Part shown: piece after piece, positions 1 to 8,126 of the stretch
How the letters are laid out: each line of letters opens with the position of its first letter
Position numbering within the stretch: the first letter of the stretch is position 1
From: Flavobacterium psychrophilum
Lineage (GTDB): Bacteria; Bacteroidota; Bacteroidia; Flavobacteriales; Flavobacteriaceae
Assembly: GCA_022730285.1 (NCBI GenBank)
Contig: DZCQ01000003.1
Coordinates: 10,486 to 74,485, forward strand
Length of the DNA: 64,000 bases
Reading direction: 5' to 3'
Notes under the pieces: model-generated
Told to the model about the DNA's origin: nothing
The model's input: only the letters and a program-made list of their open reading frames with translations
Databases searched by the model: none
Program-made: the position numbers and the translations under genes

Positions 1-305
1 TTCCCAATAGTATTGAAATTGCACAAGGAATTTATTGGGGTGGTTGCTTTGATTCTATACGAACACAAATAAATGATGGAATTATTACTCAAAGAAATAT
101 TAGATTCTTTTTAGGATATTCTGGTTGGGGAAAACAGCAATTACAAAATGAAGTACAATCAAAATCATGGATAATTTCTAAAAACAATCTTCAGAAAAAA
201 ATTTTAGAAAAATCATCTACACATCTTTGGAAAGAAAAAATTAAAGAACTAGGTGGTGTATATCTTATTTGGGCAAATGCTCCTGAAGACCCTTCTTATA
301 ATTAA
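1..305 (+). CDS. YqgE/AlgH family protein, C-terminal part (cut by window start)
   Basis: About 100 C-terminal residues are present, read in frame from base 3 to the TAA at 303-305. The stretch RFFLGYSGWGKQQL followed by a tryptophan-rich end and the final PEDPSYN is the hallmark of the YqgE/AlgH (UPF0301) family, and the PEDPS(L/Y)N ending is typical of Bacteroidetes members. AlgH was named as a regulator of alginate genes in Pseudomonas, but the molecular function of the family is not settled, so I give no role. The gene converges on the aminotransferase at 397-1203. Family assignment is firm; the start lies outside the window. Confidence 0.9.
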   Translation, partial: PNSIEIAQGIYWGGCFDSIRTQINDGIITQRNIRFFLGYSGWGKQQLQNEVQSKSWIISKNNLQKKILEKSSTHLWKEKIKELGGVYLIWANAPEDPSYN

Positions 306-334
306 AATTTTCAAGAAACAATATAAAAAATATT

Positions 335-373
335 AGTTGGCTATTTTGGATAGAAAATAAGATTTGGCCAACT
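335..373. terminator. weak hairpin between convergent genes
   Basis: AGTTGGC (335-341) pairs with GCCAACT (367-373), and an inner TATTTT/AAAATA pair (342-347/354-359) can extend the arm with a bulge. It lies between two convergent stop codons, but no clear T-run follows on either strand, so it is only a possible terminator. Confidence 0.3.
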
Positions 374-396
374 TTATATAAAATAAAATTTAGTGT

Positions 397-1203
397 TTAT
401 GCTAATTTTAAATTCTGGTTTAATTTTTCTAAAAGCACTTCTGCAAAATGATTAGTAAATTCTTTTTTTCGATATTTAGTAACTGGCTGAATACCTGTAA
501 TTACATTACTAGAAAATAACTCTTGTGCTTGTTGCAGGTCAAAAACAGAAATAGAACTCTCAACAATCATAATGTTTTCCATTTTTTTAACAATTTCAAG
601 AATTTGCTTTCTCATTACACCATTTATACATCCATCAGAAATTGGAGGAGTATATAATGTAGAATCTTTAAAAAGAAAAAGATTTCCATTTAAAAATTCA
701 ACCACTTTTTTGTCAGAATTTAATAAAATACAATTATCCAAATCGTTCTCACGTGCATAAATGCTACCAGTAATGTTCAGTAAGCGATTGGTGGTTTTAA
801 GAGTGGATAAAAGCTGGGGAGTTATGTGAAAATCATTATAAATATCAACTTCATAAGTAGTGAAAGTTGTTTGATAAGAAGTAAAATTTAAAGGAGAAGT
901 AGAAATATGATAGTCAACAAGATTCAATTTAGGCAAATAATAACCTCCTTGTTCTCTAAAAACAGTAATTCTAGCTCTTGCAGATTCTGAAAAACATTCC
1001 TGTTTGTAAACATTTAAAATTTCTTGTTCTAAAAATTCCATTGTAAAATTCATAGGAATTTCCATACGCAAAATTCGCATACTAGACATTAACCTAAAAT
1101 AATGGTCTTCAAAAAATAAAATCGAGTTATTTACTATTTTTACTGTTTCAAAAACAGCATCACCATACAAAAATGCTCTATTATTATATATTGTATTCAT
1201 CAA
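397..1203 (-). CDS. aminotransferase class IV (PabC/IlvE-like)
   Basis: A 268-residue PLP enzyme of fold type IV, the group with branched-chain aminotransferase, D-amino acid transaminase and 4-amino-4-deoxychorismate lyase (PabC). The sequence shows YGDAVFETVK near the N-terminus, the LKTTNR segment with the likely PLP-binding lysine K136, and the cofactor region NGNLFLFKDSTLYTPPISDG followed by GVMRKQ. I cannot tell the substrate from sequence; a PabC-like role in folate synthesis is one option. It has its own TAnnTTTG element just upstream (1226-1233) and may be independent of the START-like gene behind it. Start ATG-ATG at 1203; the second ATG is equally possible. Confidence 0.88.
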   Translation of the reverse strand: MMNTIYNNRAFLYGDAVFETVKIVNNSILFFEDHYFRLMSSMRILRMEIPMNFTMEFLEQEILNVYKQECFSESARARITVFREQGGYYLPKLNLVDYHISTSPLNFTSYQTTFTTYEVDIYNDFHITPQLLSTLKTTNRLLNITGSIYARENDLDNCILLNSDKKVVEFLNGNLFLFKDSTLYTPPISDGCINGVMRKQILEIVKKMENIMIVESSISVFDLQQAQELFSSNVITGIQPVTKYRKKEFTNHFAEVLLEKLNQNLKLA

Positions 1204-1225
1204 AAAGTCTTGTTAAAAAACGAAA

Positions 1226-1233
1226 CAAAGATA
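1226..1233 (-). promoter_or_regulatory. -7 element before the aminotransferase gene
   Basis: The minus strand reads TATCTTTG, an exact match to the Bacteroidetes -7 consensus TAnnTTTG, 22 bases before the start codon. No clear TTTG is seen 19 bases further upstream. Confidence 0.6.
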
Positions 1234-1251
1234 CAATTTATTTAGCTAAAA

Positions 1252-1644
1252 TTATACCGAGCCAATAACATGCTTCAGATCTGAAACTTGATTCCCCCAC
1301 AAAGACTTAGACTCCTCCATATCTTCTAAATCTGCATAATCTACAACCATTAAAGATACATCTTTGGTAAGTTCATCTACTAAAATTCTCATTTCAAAAT
1401 AATAATCTGTATCCTCATTATTATCATCTATCCATTTAAATTTTATCTTTTCTCCAGATTTTTTAGAGTGCAAGCGTGCTTTTTCTTCAGAGTCGTTCCA
1501 AATAAAGGTAAAGAACTCTCCTCTTGAATTAACATTATCAGCAAACCACTCTTGCAATCCAGAAGGGGTGGAAATATATTGATAAAGCAATTGAGGAGAA
1601 GAGTTAATAGGAAATTCTAATTCATATCGTATTTTATGTTCCAT
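1252..1644 (-). CDS. START-like domain protein (SRPBCC fold)
   Basis: A 130-residue protein with the look of the START/Bet v1 (SRPBCC) fold: an N-terminal strand with ELEFPIN, then SSPQLLYQYISTPSGLQEWF, the usual helix and W-F pattern, and a C-terminal helix with LWGNQVSDLKHVIG. Such folds bind a hydrophobic ligand in a central cavity. This short single-domain form is common in flavobacteria beside YqgE and class IV aminotransferase genes, but I know of no defined role. It is acidic and has no signal peptide, so probably cytoplasmic. The start ATG at 1644 is the only sensible one. Confidence 0.82.
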   Translation of the reverse strand: MEHKIRYELEFPINSSPQLLYQYISTPSGLQEWFADNVNSRGEFFTFIWNDSEEKARLHSKKSGEKIKFKWIDDNNEDTDYYFEMRILVDELTKDVSLMVVDYADLEDMEESKSLWGNQVSDLKHVIGSV

Positions 1645-1721
1645 TGTAAGTAATTTGGGTACAATTTAGATAATAAAAATCTATAAAAAAAATAAATATA
1701 GAATTTTTTTATTCTAAAAAA

Positions 1722-1752
1722 TTTGTGTCCTCTAAAAAAAACAGTATCTTTG
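1722..1752 (+). promoter_or_regulatory. promoter of tRNA-Met
   Basis: TTTG at 1722-1725 and TATCTTTG at 1745-1752 are separated by 19 bases, a full match to the Bacteroidetes promoter (-33 TTTG, -7 TAnnTTTG). Transcription should start near 1757, about 30 bases before the mature tRNA. Confidence 0.85.
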
Positions 1753-1788
1753 CACCCGCTATTGCTTTTGGTAGCAATTTGAATTATT

Positions 1789-1862
1789 GGCGAGGTAGCT
1801 CAGTTGGTTAGAGCGCAGGATTCATAACCCTGAGGTCACGGGTTCAACTCCCGTCTTCGCTA
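1789..1862 (+). tRNA. tRNA-Met (CAT anticodon)
   Basis: A complete cloverleaf can be drawn. The acceptor GGCGAGG pairs with CTTCGCT (with G-U pairs), the D-arm carries AGCTCAGTTGGTTAGAGC, the anticodon loop is TTCATAA with anticodon CAT, and the T-arm is ACGGG-TTCAACT-CCCGT. The discriminator base is A and CCA is not encoded. The innermost anticodon-stem pair is an A-C mismatch. The lack of the three G-C pairs of initiator tRNA in the anticodon stem and the paired 1-72 position point to elongator methionine tRNA; a tRNA-Ile with modified CAT (lysidine) is the alternative. Confidence 0.95.
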
Positions 1863-1870
1863 CAAAAAAA

Positions 1871-1900
1871 AACGGTATATATAACATATACCGTTTTTTT
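1871..1900. terminator. bidirectional terminator between tRNA-Met and the PAP2 gene
   Basis: ACGGTATAT (1872-1880) pairs with ATATACCGT (1886-1894) around a 5-base loop. There is a T-run after it on the plus strand and an A-run before it, so it can serve both the tRNA and the minus-strand phosphatase gene ending at 1924. Confidence 0.85.
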
Positions 1901-1923
1901 ATTTAAATGTTTTTGATAAAGAA

Positions 1924-2493
1924 CTAAATTATACTAGAATTATATTTTTTGAAAAAAAATAAATATAGTTTATAAAACAAACCCCCAGAAATAAAACCGA
2001 ATAAATAGCCTGCTAAAATATCTATAGGATAGTGTAATCCTAAATAAATTCTACTGTATGCAAACACCAAAGGCCATAAAAAAAGCAGATAGAAATAATG
2101 GTATTTTTTTCTGAGCACAAGATATAAAAAGATAGAAACTGCCATGGTATTTGCAGCATGACCAGAGAAAAAACTGAATGTTTCACTTGATTTAACAACC
2201 CTAATCAGCTGATTTATTTCTGAATCTGTGCATGGTCTAAGTCTTTGAAATCCATTCTTAAACAAATTAGTGATTTGGTCTGTAAAAGCGACAATCAAAG
2301 CGATAAAAAGGAGTATAAAAAGTGTATTCTTGGTTCCAAATTTTTTATAAATTAGATATAATAAAAAAACAAAAAATAAGACCCAATTAGATTGTTTTGT
2401 AACAGATAGCCAAAAAAAATCGAAAGTAGTTGATCCTAAATTATTTAGATATATTAAGAGTTTCTGATCTAGATTTATTATTTTTTCTAACAT
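1924..2493 (-). CDS. PAP2-family membrane phosphatase
   Basis: A 189-residue polytopic membrane protein with all three signature blocks of the PAP2 acid phosphatase family: KNGFQRLRP (motif 1), FSGHAAN (motif 2, catalytic histidine) and SRIYLGLHYPIDILAG (motif 3). Members remove phosphate from lipid phosphates such as undecaprenyl diphosphate or phosphatidylglycerol phosphate; the sequence alone does not choose between them. The start codon overlaps the stop of the TatA-type gene by one base, so the two are probably one transcript. It ends at the shared hairpin at 1871-1900. Confidence 0.88.
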   Translation of the reverse strand: MLEKIINLDQKLLIYLNNLGSTTFDFFWLSVTKQSNWVLFFVFLLYLIYKKFGTKNTLFILLFIALIVAFTDQITNLFKNGFQRLRPCTDSEINQLIRVVKSSETFSFFSGHAANTMAVSIFLYLVLRKKYHYFYLLFLWPLVFAYSRIYLGLHYPIDILAGYLFGFISGGLFYKLYLFFFKKYNSSII

Positions 2494-2855
2494 TAAATTT
2501 GTCTTTTTACTGGCCCAGTTGCTTCTTCTATAGATTCTTTAATTTTATTTACTGCAGCAAGGCTAGAGTCTATATTTTTGTTTATATCTAAACTGCTATC
2601 AGTGTCTAATAAATTAGTAATTTCTTGTTGAACTGGCTGCATTTCATTACTAAAATTAGAAGATATTGAGTTTAAATCTATTCCATTTGCATCGGCACTT
2701 TTAGTTATTTCAGACTTTATATCGTTTGTTGCGTTTTTCAACTGTGCCATTGCTTTACCAAGTGTTCTTGCCATTTCTGGAATTTTATCTGACCCAAAAA
2801 GCATTAAGGCTATAAAAATAATAAATACTAATTCTCCTCCTCCTATTCCAAACAT
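2493..2855 (-). CDS. tatA: twin-arginine translocase subunit TatA/TatB type
   Basis: 120 residues: a short N-terminal segment MFGIGGGELVFIIFIALMLF forms the membrane helix, then the FGSDKIPEMARTLGKAMAQL hinge and amphipathic helix, then a polar tail. This is the TatA/TatB/Hcf106 layout. The Tat system moves folded proteins across the inner membrane. The gene is longer than a minimal TatA but lacks clear TatB features, so the A/B choice is left open. It is first in a two-gene unit with the PAP2 phosphatase, and a TAACTTTG promoter element lies 23 bases before its start. Confidence 0.9.
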   Translation of the reverse strand: MFGIGGGELVFIIFIALMLFGSDKIPEMARTLGKAMAQLKNATNDIKSEITKSADANGIDLNSISSNFSNEMQPVQQEITNLLDTDSSLDINKNIDSSLAAVNKIKESIEEATGPVKRQI

Positions 2856-2877
2856 TTTTATTTTATTTTTTGTACAG

Positions 2878-2885
2878 CAAAGTTA
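2878..2885 (-). promoter_or_regulatory. -7 element before tatA
   Basis: The minus strand reads TAACTTTG, matching TAnnTTTG, with a start codon 23 bases downstream. No good -33 element is visible at the usual distance. Confidence 0.55.
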
Positions 2886-2932
2886 TTAAATATTTTCATT
2901 TTAATCTTTCTGAAAATCATATTTCCAAAAAA

Positions 2933-5182
2933 TTAATCAAATTTTGATTGTTCTTCTGTTTTTGGCCAAATATTGTTGTGTAAGTTAATATCTGCAGTTT
3001 CTTTATTTGGATCTATTATTATTTTAGATATAATTTTTTTTGTTGCAAAAGTTCGTGTTGCTTCATTGTCGTTCATTCTCCATATTTGGGCAGGAAAAGT
3101 ATAGTTTTCTGTGGTTTTGTCTTGAAATTCTATCTGCACTATTATTGGCATTACCAAGCCTCCCGGTTTATTGAAGGTTACTTCATAAAAATAATTAGGG
3201 GTATTTAAATTAGCAATTTCTTCTGGCTTAAAATTAGATTTTACATACTCATCTAGTGTTTTAATTTCTTTAATTTCTAATTTTTTTTTGTTTTCTGATT
3301 TCAATTCTGTATTATCACTTGCAAGCATATAAACCATTTTCCCAGTTGTTTTTATTCTGTTTTTCCGATTGGCAGGGGGTACTTTAACATTTTTAGGAGC
3401 ATCATTACTCACATAGTACTGTGTAACTTTTTTAATACCTATATCTGTATAATCTGTGGTGTAAAACCAACCTCGAATAAACCAATCCAGATCTACCGCT
3501 GAGGCATCTTCTAGGGTTCTAAAAAAATCTTCTGGTGTTGGGTGCTTAAATTTCCATCTATTGGCATACGTTTTAAAAGCATAATCAAACAAATCATGTC
3601 CCATTATTGTGTTTCGTAATATGTTGAGTCCAGCAGCTGGTTTTCCGTAGGCATTGTTCCCAAATTGCTTAATTGCTTCAGAATTAGTCATAATAGGCTC
3701 TAAATTTTCTTGATTTCCACTCATGTAAGGGACTATAGTTTCTGGTGTTCCTCTATCTATTGGGAAATTTTTATCAAAAGACACTTTTGCAAGATATTCC
3801 ATAAAGCTATTTAAGCCTTCGTCCATCCATGTCCATTGCCTTTCGTCAGAATTTACTATCATTGGAAAAAAGTTGTGTCCTACTTCGTGGATAATAACTC
3901 CTAACATACCGTACTTTAATCTATCTGTATATGTTCCGTCTGGTTCTGGACGCCCATAATTCCAACAAATCATAGGATATTCCATTCCTTGATCTTTTGC
4001 AGAAACAGAGACTGCTTTTGGATAAGGATAATCAAATGTGTATTGAGAATAGCTTTTAAGTGTATGTGCCACAGCTCTAGTGGAATATTGTTCCCATAAT
4101 GGATTTGCTTCTTTTGGATATATTGAAACAGCCATAACAGTTTTGTTATTTAATTTAACAGCCATCATGTCTAATATAAATTTACGAGAGGTTGCGATGC
4201 CAAAATCTCGAACATTTTCGGCTTTAAATTTCCAAGTTTTTTTCTTTGTAGAAAATTGTTTTTCTGTTTTTGAAGCCTCTTCTTGAGTTACAATAACCAC
4301 AGGTTTATCAAAAGAATTCTGTGCCTGATGGTATCTACCTGTTTGTTCTGCGGTAAAAACCTCGTTTCTATTTAGTAAATTTCCTGTTGCTTCCATAATA
4401 TGATCTGCTGGAACTGTGACATTTACTTCAAAATTTCCAAATGGCAAGGCAAATTCTCCACTTCCCCAAAATTGCATATTTTGCCACCCTTCTACATCAT
4501 TATACACCGCCATTCTAGGATAAAATTGTGCTAAAACATATAGTTTGTTACCATCTGGAAAAAGTTCGTAGCCAGATCGTCCACCTTCTGTAAGATAATT
4601 ATTAATATTATAATTCCATTTAATATGCAAGTCTATTTTTTCGCCATGTGCTAATGGTTTTGAGAGATTAATTCGCATCATGGTTTGATTAGTGGTGTAA
4701 AAAAATGGCTCTCCATTTGCATCTTTCACATAATCAATTTTAAAGCCTCCATCAAATTTTTCTTCCAGATATTCTCTAGAAAATCCCTGTGCACTAATTG
4801 CGTCCTCAATTTTTCTGTTTTCTACCAGTGGCGTGTTAGAGTTTTTTGCCATTAAATTTTGGTCTAATTGAATCCACAAATAATCTAAGCTTTCTTTTGC
4901 ATTATTAGTATAGGTAATGGTTTCAGTCCCGAATATTTTAGAATTTTTATCGTCGAGTTCTATATCTATTTTATAGTCTGCTTGCTGCTGATAATATTCT
5001 GGTCCCGGAGATCCAGCCGCAGTTCTATACATATTTGGCGTTGCAAGCAAATCGTACATTTGTCTGAACTTATTAGTATCGGTATGTCCTTGTGTCTTGC
5101 TTTCTGATGGGGTTTTAGCTTCTTGGGCAAATGCAAAAGTTGCAAAAAACAAAATTGATTTTAAAAGATAAGTGCTTTTCAT
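2933..5182 (-). CDS. secreted M1-family metallopeptidase
   Basis: 749 residues. An N-terminal signal peptide (hydrophobic SILFFATFAFAQ) sends it out of the cytoplasm. The zinc site HEVGH is at residues 432-436, with the third ligand E455 in WMDEG, the exact HExxH-18-E spacing of gluzincin M1 aminopeptidases. A beta-sandwich domain precedes the catalytic core, as usual for the family, and a long C-terminal region follows. No GxMEN motif is clear; DQGMEYPMI sits at that place, so substrate preference may differ. The DUF6702 gene lies 56 bases upstream on the same strand and is probably co-transcribed. Confidence 0.92.
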   Translation of the reverse strand: MKSTYLLKSILFFATFAFAQEAKTPSESKTQGHTDTNKFRQMYDLLATPNMYRTAAGSPGPEYYQQQADYKIDIELDDKNSKIFGTETITYTNNAKESLDYLWIQLDQNLMAKNSNTPLVENRKIEDAISAQGFSREYLEEKFDGGFKIDYVKDANGEPFFYTTNQTMMRINLSKPLAHGEKIDLHIKWNYNINNYLTEGGRSGYELFPDGNKLYVLAQFYPRMAVYNDVEGWQNMQFWGSGEFALPFGNFEVNVTVPADHIMEATGNLLNRNEVFTAEQTGRYHQAQNSFDKPVVIVTQEEASKTEKQFSTKKKTWKFKAENVRDFGIATSRKFILDMMAVKLNNKTVMAVSIYPKEANPLWEQYSTRAVAHTLKSYSQYTFDYPYPKAVSVSAKDQGMEYPMICWNYGRPEPDGTYTDRLKYGMLGVIIHEVGHNFFPMIVNSDERQWTWMDEGLNSFMEYLAKVSFDKNFPIDRGTPETIVPYMSGNQENLEPIMTNSEAIKQFGNNAYGKPAAGLNILRNTIMGHDLFDYAFKTYANRWKFKHPTPEDFFRTLEDASAVDLDWFIRGWFYTTDYTDIGIKKVTQYYVSNDAPKNVKVPPANRKNRIKTTGKMVYMLASDNTELKSENKKKLEIKEIKTLDEYVKSNFKPEEIANLNTPNYFYEVTFNKPGGLVMPIIVQIEFQDKTTENYTFPAQIWRMNDNEATRTFATKKIISKIIIDPNKETADINLHNNIWPKTEEQSKFD

Positions 5183-5238
5183 TTATAAACATTTTAATGG
5201 ATAAAAATACTTATTTTAAAGCAATTAAAACATAAAAT

Positions 5239-5745
5239 CTAGTCTTTTAACATACCTTTCACATTATTAGCAGTGAGTAATAGGTTTTGTTTGTGGTTAT
5301 TTACATCTATTTGTATAATGTTTTGTTGCTCTGGAAACAAATCAAATAGTGCGGTGTTTTGAATTTCGACAGTTTGAATTTTAGGCATGTTGGTTACCAC
5401 AAAATAGCATATTAATACATTTCCTTCAAGCTCTTTTCTCTTAAATTCTATCTTTTTTGTTACATTATTTATTTTTATCAAAAAATTAGAACTGAAATAT
5501 TTTTTTAAGGCAATTATGTCTTCTGGAGTTTCTTTTGTAGTTCCAAGATAACTTTTGCTTTCTTGTTTTAATTGAATAGCTTTTGTCAAATCATCTATAA
5601 AAACACGAGTGGTAATTTCAACTCTTTTTTTGTCTTGATTATACCGAACTTGGTAAATTGAAACATAAAATTTATGCACCCCAAAAGACAACAAAAAGAT
5701 TGCCAATAGTATAAAAAAGTTCTTGAATTGTATTCTTTTTAGCAC
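5239..5745 (-). CDS. DUF6702 family protein
   Basis: 168 residues with one N-terminal hydrophobic segment (FFILLAIFLLSFG) directly followed by HKFYVSIYQVRYNQDKKRVE, then ITTRVFIDDL. This opening is the mark of the DUF6702 family, found in flavobacteria next to M1 peptidase genes. It is likely an exported or membrane-anchored periplasmic protein rich in beta strands. Function is unknown; the placement directly before the M1 peptidase suggests a partner or a shared substrate pathway, which is inference. The gene starts 58 bases after the stop of the beta-helix protein gene. Confidence 0.82.
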   Translation of the reverse strand: MLKRIQFKNFFILLAIFLLSFGVHKFYVSIYQVRYNQDKKRVEITTRVFIDDLTKAIQLKQESKSYLGTTKETPEDIIALKKYFSSNFLIKINNVTKKIEFKRKELEGNVLICYFVVTNMPKIQTVEIQNTALFDLFPEQQNIIQIDVNNHKQNLLLTANNVKGMLKD

Positions 5746-5802
5746 AAAAATTGATAATTTTTTTTCTTATTTTAAACAGAAGCCCTTTTGCAACAAGGGG
5801 TT

Positions 5803-7041
5803 TTATTTTAATCTAAAATCAGGTTTTTTAATATTATTGTTTTTAAACAAGTTTTGGAATGTAATTTTACGCACAAATAGTGTCTTGTTGTTTTTTAAAA
5901 ACCAATTAGAAGCGATTGGATCATTCACTAGTTCTTCATTAGTTATTAATTCCGTACAATTGTCCACTATTGTGTTTTTTATTTTAATTTCTTTATAGTT
6001 ATTATTTGTTAGATATTTTTCATCTAATGCGATAAAGCTAGTAAATCCAGTTATTACAGAATTATTAATGTTTATAAAAGCATCTTTTTTTATAGATATT
6101 GCTTCCTTAATTAGTCCTAAGTTATTTTCTTCATCATTAAGTAAGGTAACGTTTTCAAGCGTAATGTGTGTTTTGCTTTTGGAGGGGTCGTAATTTTCGA
6201 TTTTATCATAGGAATCTATTTCTAAACATCTAGACCTAGTATTATCGGAAGAATATGGATTTCTAATTGCAATACTATTACTCAAAGTGGTAATAACACC
6301 CATAGAATAGTCAAAATCATCATCGCTAGCGCGATACGAAATCACTTTCTCTAAATTAACAACACCCCCAACAGCTTCGAAAGAATCGTCTCCCGCAAAA
6401 CTAATTTGAATGTTTTCTATTTTGGTTTTTATACCTACAGCTGCTAAAGTCAAACCATTTAGAGCTACTTTTGGGTTAATTTTTTTTCCTGCAAACTCTA
6501 TACGAACATACTTCATGTTTCCTGCATTGCTATCTTCATTAGTTCCTCCAAAAGAATTATGCAATGGATTTGAGTCATAAAAAGAGGCTACACTACCACC
6601 AAATCTATTAAGTGGAGCATCTCCCATAAGTATAATACCACCCCAGTCTCCTGGTTTTCGCTGTGATACTTCCTTGTTTGATGTAAAGACAATTGGGCTA
6701 TTTTCCAAGCCTTCTGCCATAATCTTGCTCCCCTTTGTTATTATTAATGTTCCAGTTGTATCATAATCTCCTCTTATAATCACACCTGGCTCTATGGTTA
6801 AAGTTGCGTTGTTAATAACTCTTACATTTCCTTTAAGCAGATATATTTTGTCCCGTGTAAGTGTTTTATCTGCGGATATATCACCATAAAGAACTTGATT
6901 TGTATATGGATAATTTGTTTTTTTAGGAATAAAATTTGTCCAGCCAGAAAACCAATTTGTAGTCCCTGTAATCCCAATATTAGTTTGAGCATTTGCTGCA
7001 AAGAATGACATTAAAATAAAGAAACTTAATTTTGACTTCAT
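5803..7041 (-). CDS. secreted beta-helix-like protein of unknown function
   Basis: 412 residues with a signal peptide (MKSKLSFFILMSFFAANAQ). The body has TLTIEPGVIIRGDYDTTGTL, SKIMAEGLENSPIVFTS and GDWGGIILMGDAPLN, a pattern shared by right-handed beta-helix surface proteins of Bacteroidetes. Later segments alternate short strands with SFAGDDSFEAVGG and EIDSYDKIENYD turns. No catalytic site is recognised, and I do not see a clear type IX secretion C-terminal domain, although the end (NLFKNNNIKKPDFRLK) is basic. A TATCTTTG element lies 34 bases before the start. It could be a surface or extracellular adhesin-like protein. Confidence 0.7.
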   Translation of the reverse strand: MKSKLSFFILMSFFAANAQTNIGITGTTNWFSGWTNFIPKKTNYPYTNQVLYGDISADKTLTRDKIYLLKGNVRVINNATLTIEPGVIIRGDYDTTGTLIITKGSKIMAEGLENSPIVFTSNKEVSQRKPGDWGGIILMGDAPLNRFGGSVASFYDSNPLHNSFGGTNEDSNAGNMKYVRIEFAGKKINPKVALNGLTLAAVGIKTKIENIQISFAGDDSFEAVGGVVNLEKVISYRASDDDFDYSMGVITTLSNSIAIRNPYSSDNTRSRCLEIDSYDKIENYDPSKSKTHITLENVTLLNDEENNLGLIKEAISIKKDAFININNSVITGFTSFIALDEKYLTNNNYKEIKIKNTIVDNCTELITNEELVNDPIASNWFLKNNKTLFVRKITFQNLFKNNNIKKPDFRLK

Positions 7042-7074
7042 AGAGTGTAATTTTACAAGAAATTAATTTTAGAG

Positions 7075-7082
7075 CAAAGATA
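7075..7082 (-). promoter_or_regulatory. -7 element before the beta-helix protein gene
   Basis: The minus strand reads TATCTTTG, an exact TAnnTTTG match, 34 bases before the start codon at 7041. Confidence 0.6.
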
Positions 7083-7135
7083 CTTTTGTAACGTTCTAGT
7101 TTCTGTTTTTTTAGGTTAAATTTTTGTTATAACAA

Positions 7136-8113
7136 TTATTTTTTTCGTTCAATAACATAATTAATCATTATTTTCAATGCTACTTTATAATCTGAAGTTG
7201 GAAAATCGTCTAAGATTGCTAACGCTTCTTTCTGAAATTGAACCATTTTTTGTTCTGCATAATTTAAGCCATTATTCTTTTTAACAAATGCAATTACTTC
7301 TCTTACACGTTTTTTATCTTTATTATAATTTTTTATAGAGTTTATTAACCATCTTTTTTTCTCCGAAGTACAATTATTAAGAACATGTATTAAAGGTAAA
7401 GTCATTTTTTGCTCTTTGATGTCAATTCCAGTTGGCTTTCCAATTGCATCTTCTGAATAATCAAATAAATCATCTTTAATTTGAAAAGCCATTCCTATAA
7501 GTTCCCCAAATTTTCGCATTTTCTCTACCTGCTGTTCATCATCTGTCACAGATTTTGCACCTAATGCACAACAAGCAGCAATTAAAGTAGCCGTTTTTTG
7601 TCTTATAATTTCATAATAAACTGCTTCTGTGATATCTAATTTTCTGGCTTTTTCAATTTGTAAAAGTTCTCCTTCACTCATTTCTCTAACTGCTACAGAT
7701 ATTATTTTTAACAAATCAAAGTCGCCATTATCTATGGAAAGCAGTAATCCTTTCGAGAGAAAATAATCGCCAACTAATACAGCTATTTTGTTTTTCCAAA
7801 GTGCATTTATGGAAAAAAAACCACGTCTTCTATTGCTATCATCTACAACATCATCGTGTACTAAAGTAGCAGTATGAATTAATTCAATTACTAATGCACC
7901 ACGATAGGTTCTCTCCGATACTTGTCCGCCAGAAATCATTTTTGCAGTTAAAAAAACAAACATAGGTCGCATTTGTTTCCCTTTTTTATTTGCAATATAA
8001 TACGTAATGCGATTAAGCAACATTATTTTTGATGCCATGGAATGATGGAATTTTTTCTCGAACAATTCCATTTCTTCCAATATTGGCTTTTTAATTTGTG
8101 AAGCGATATCCAT
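7136..8113 (-). CDS. polyprenyl diphosphate synthase
   Basis: 325 residues of the trans-prenyltransferase family. The first aspartate-rich motif DDVVDD is at residues 87-92, followed by the expected arginines (SNRRRG), and the second DDLFD is at 214-218. These bind the magnesium-diphosphate of allylic and homoallylic substrates. Length and the small residues before the first motif fit a long-chain (hepta/octaprenyl) synthase for the menaquinone side chain rather than farnesyl synthase, but chain length cannot be read with certainty. It begins 13 bases after polA and is likely in the same transcript. Confidence 0.9.
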   Translation of the reverse strand: MDIASQIKKPILEEMELFEKKFHHSMASKIMLLNRITYYIANKKGKQMRPMFVFLTAKMISGGQVSERTYRGALVIELIHTATLVHDDVVDDSNRRRGFFSINALWKNKIAVLVGDYFLSKGLLLSIDNGDFDLLKIISVAVREMSEGELLQIEKARKLDITEAVYYEIIRQKTATLIAACCALGAKSVTDDEQQVEKMRKFGELIGMAFQIKDDLFDYSEDAIGKPTGIDIKEQKMTLPLIHVLNNCTSEKKRWLINSIKNYNKDKKRVREVIAFVKKNNGLNYAEQKMVQFQKEALAILDDFPTSDYKVALKIMINYVIERKK

Positions 8114-8126
8114 AAATAATCTAATT

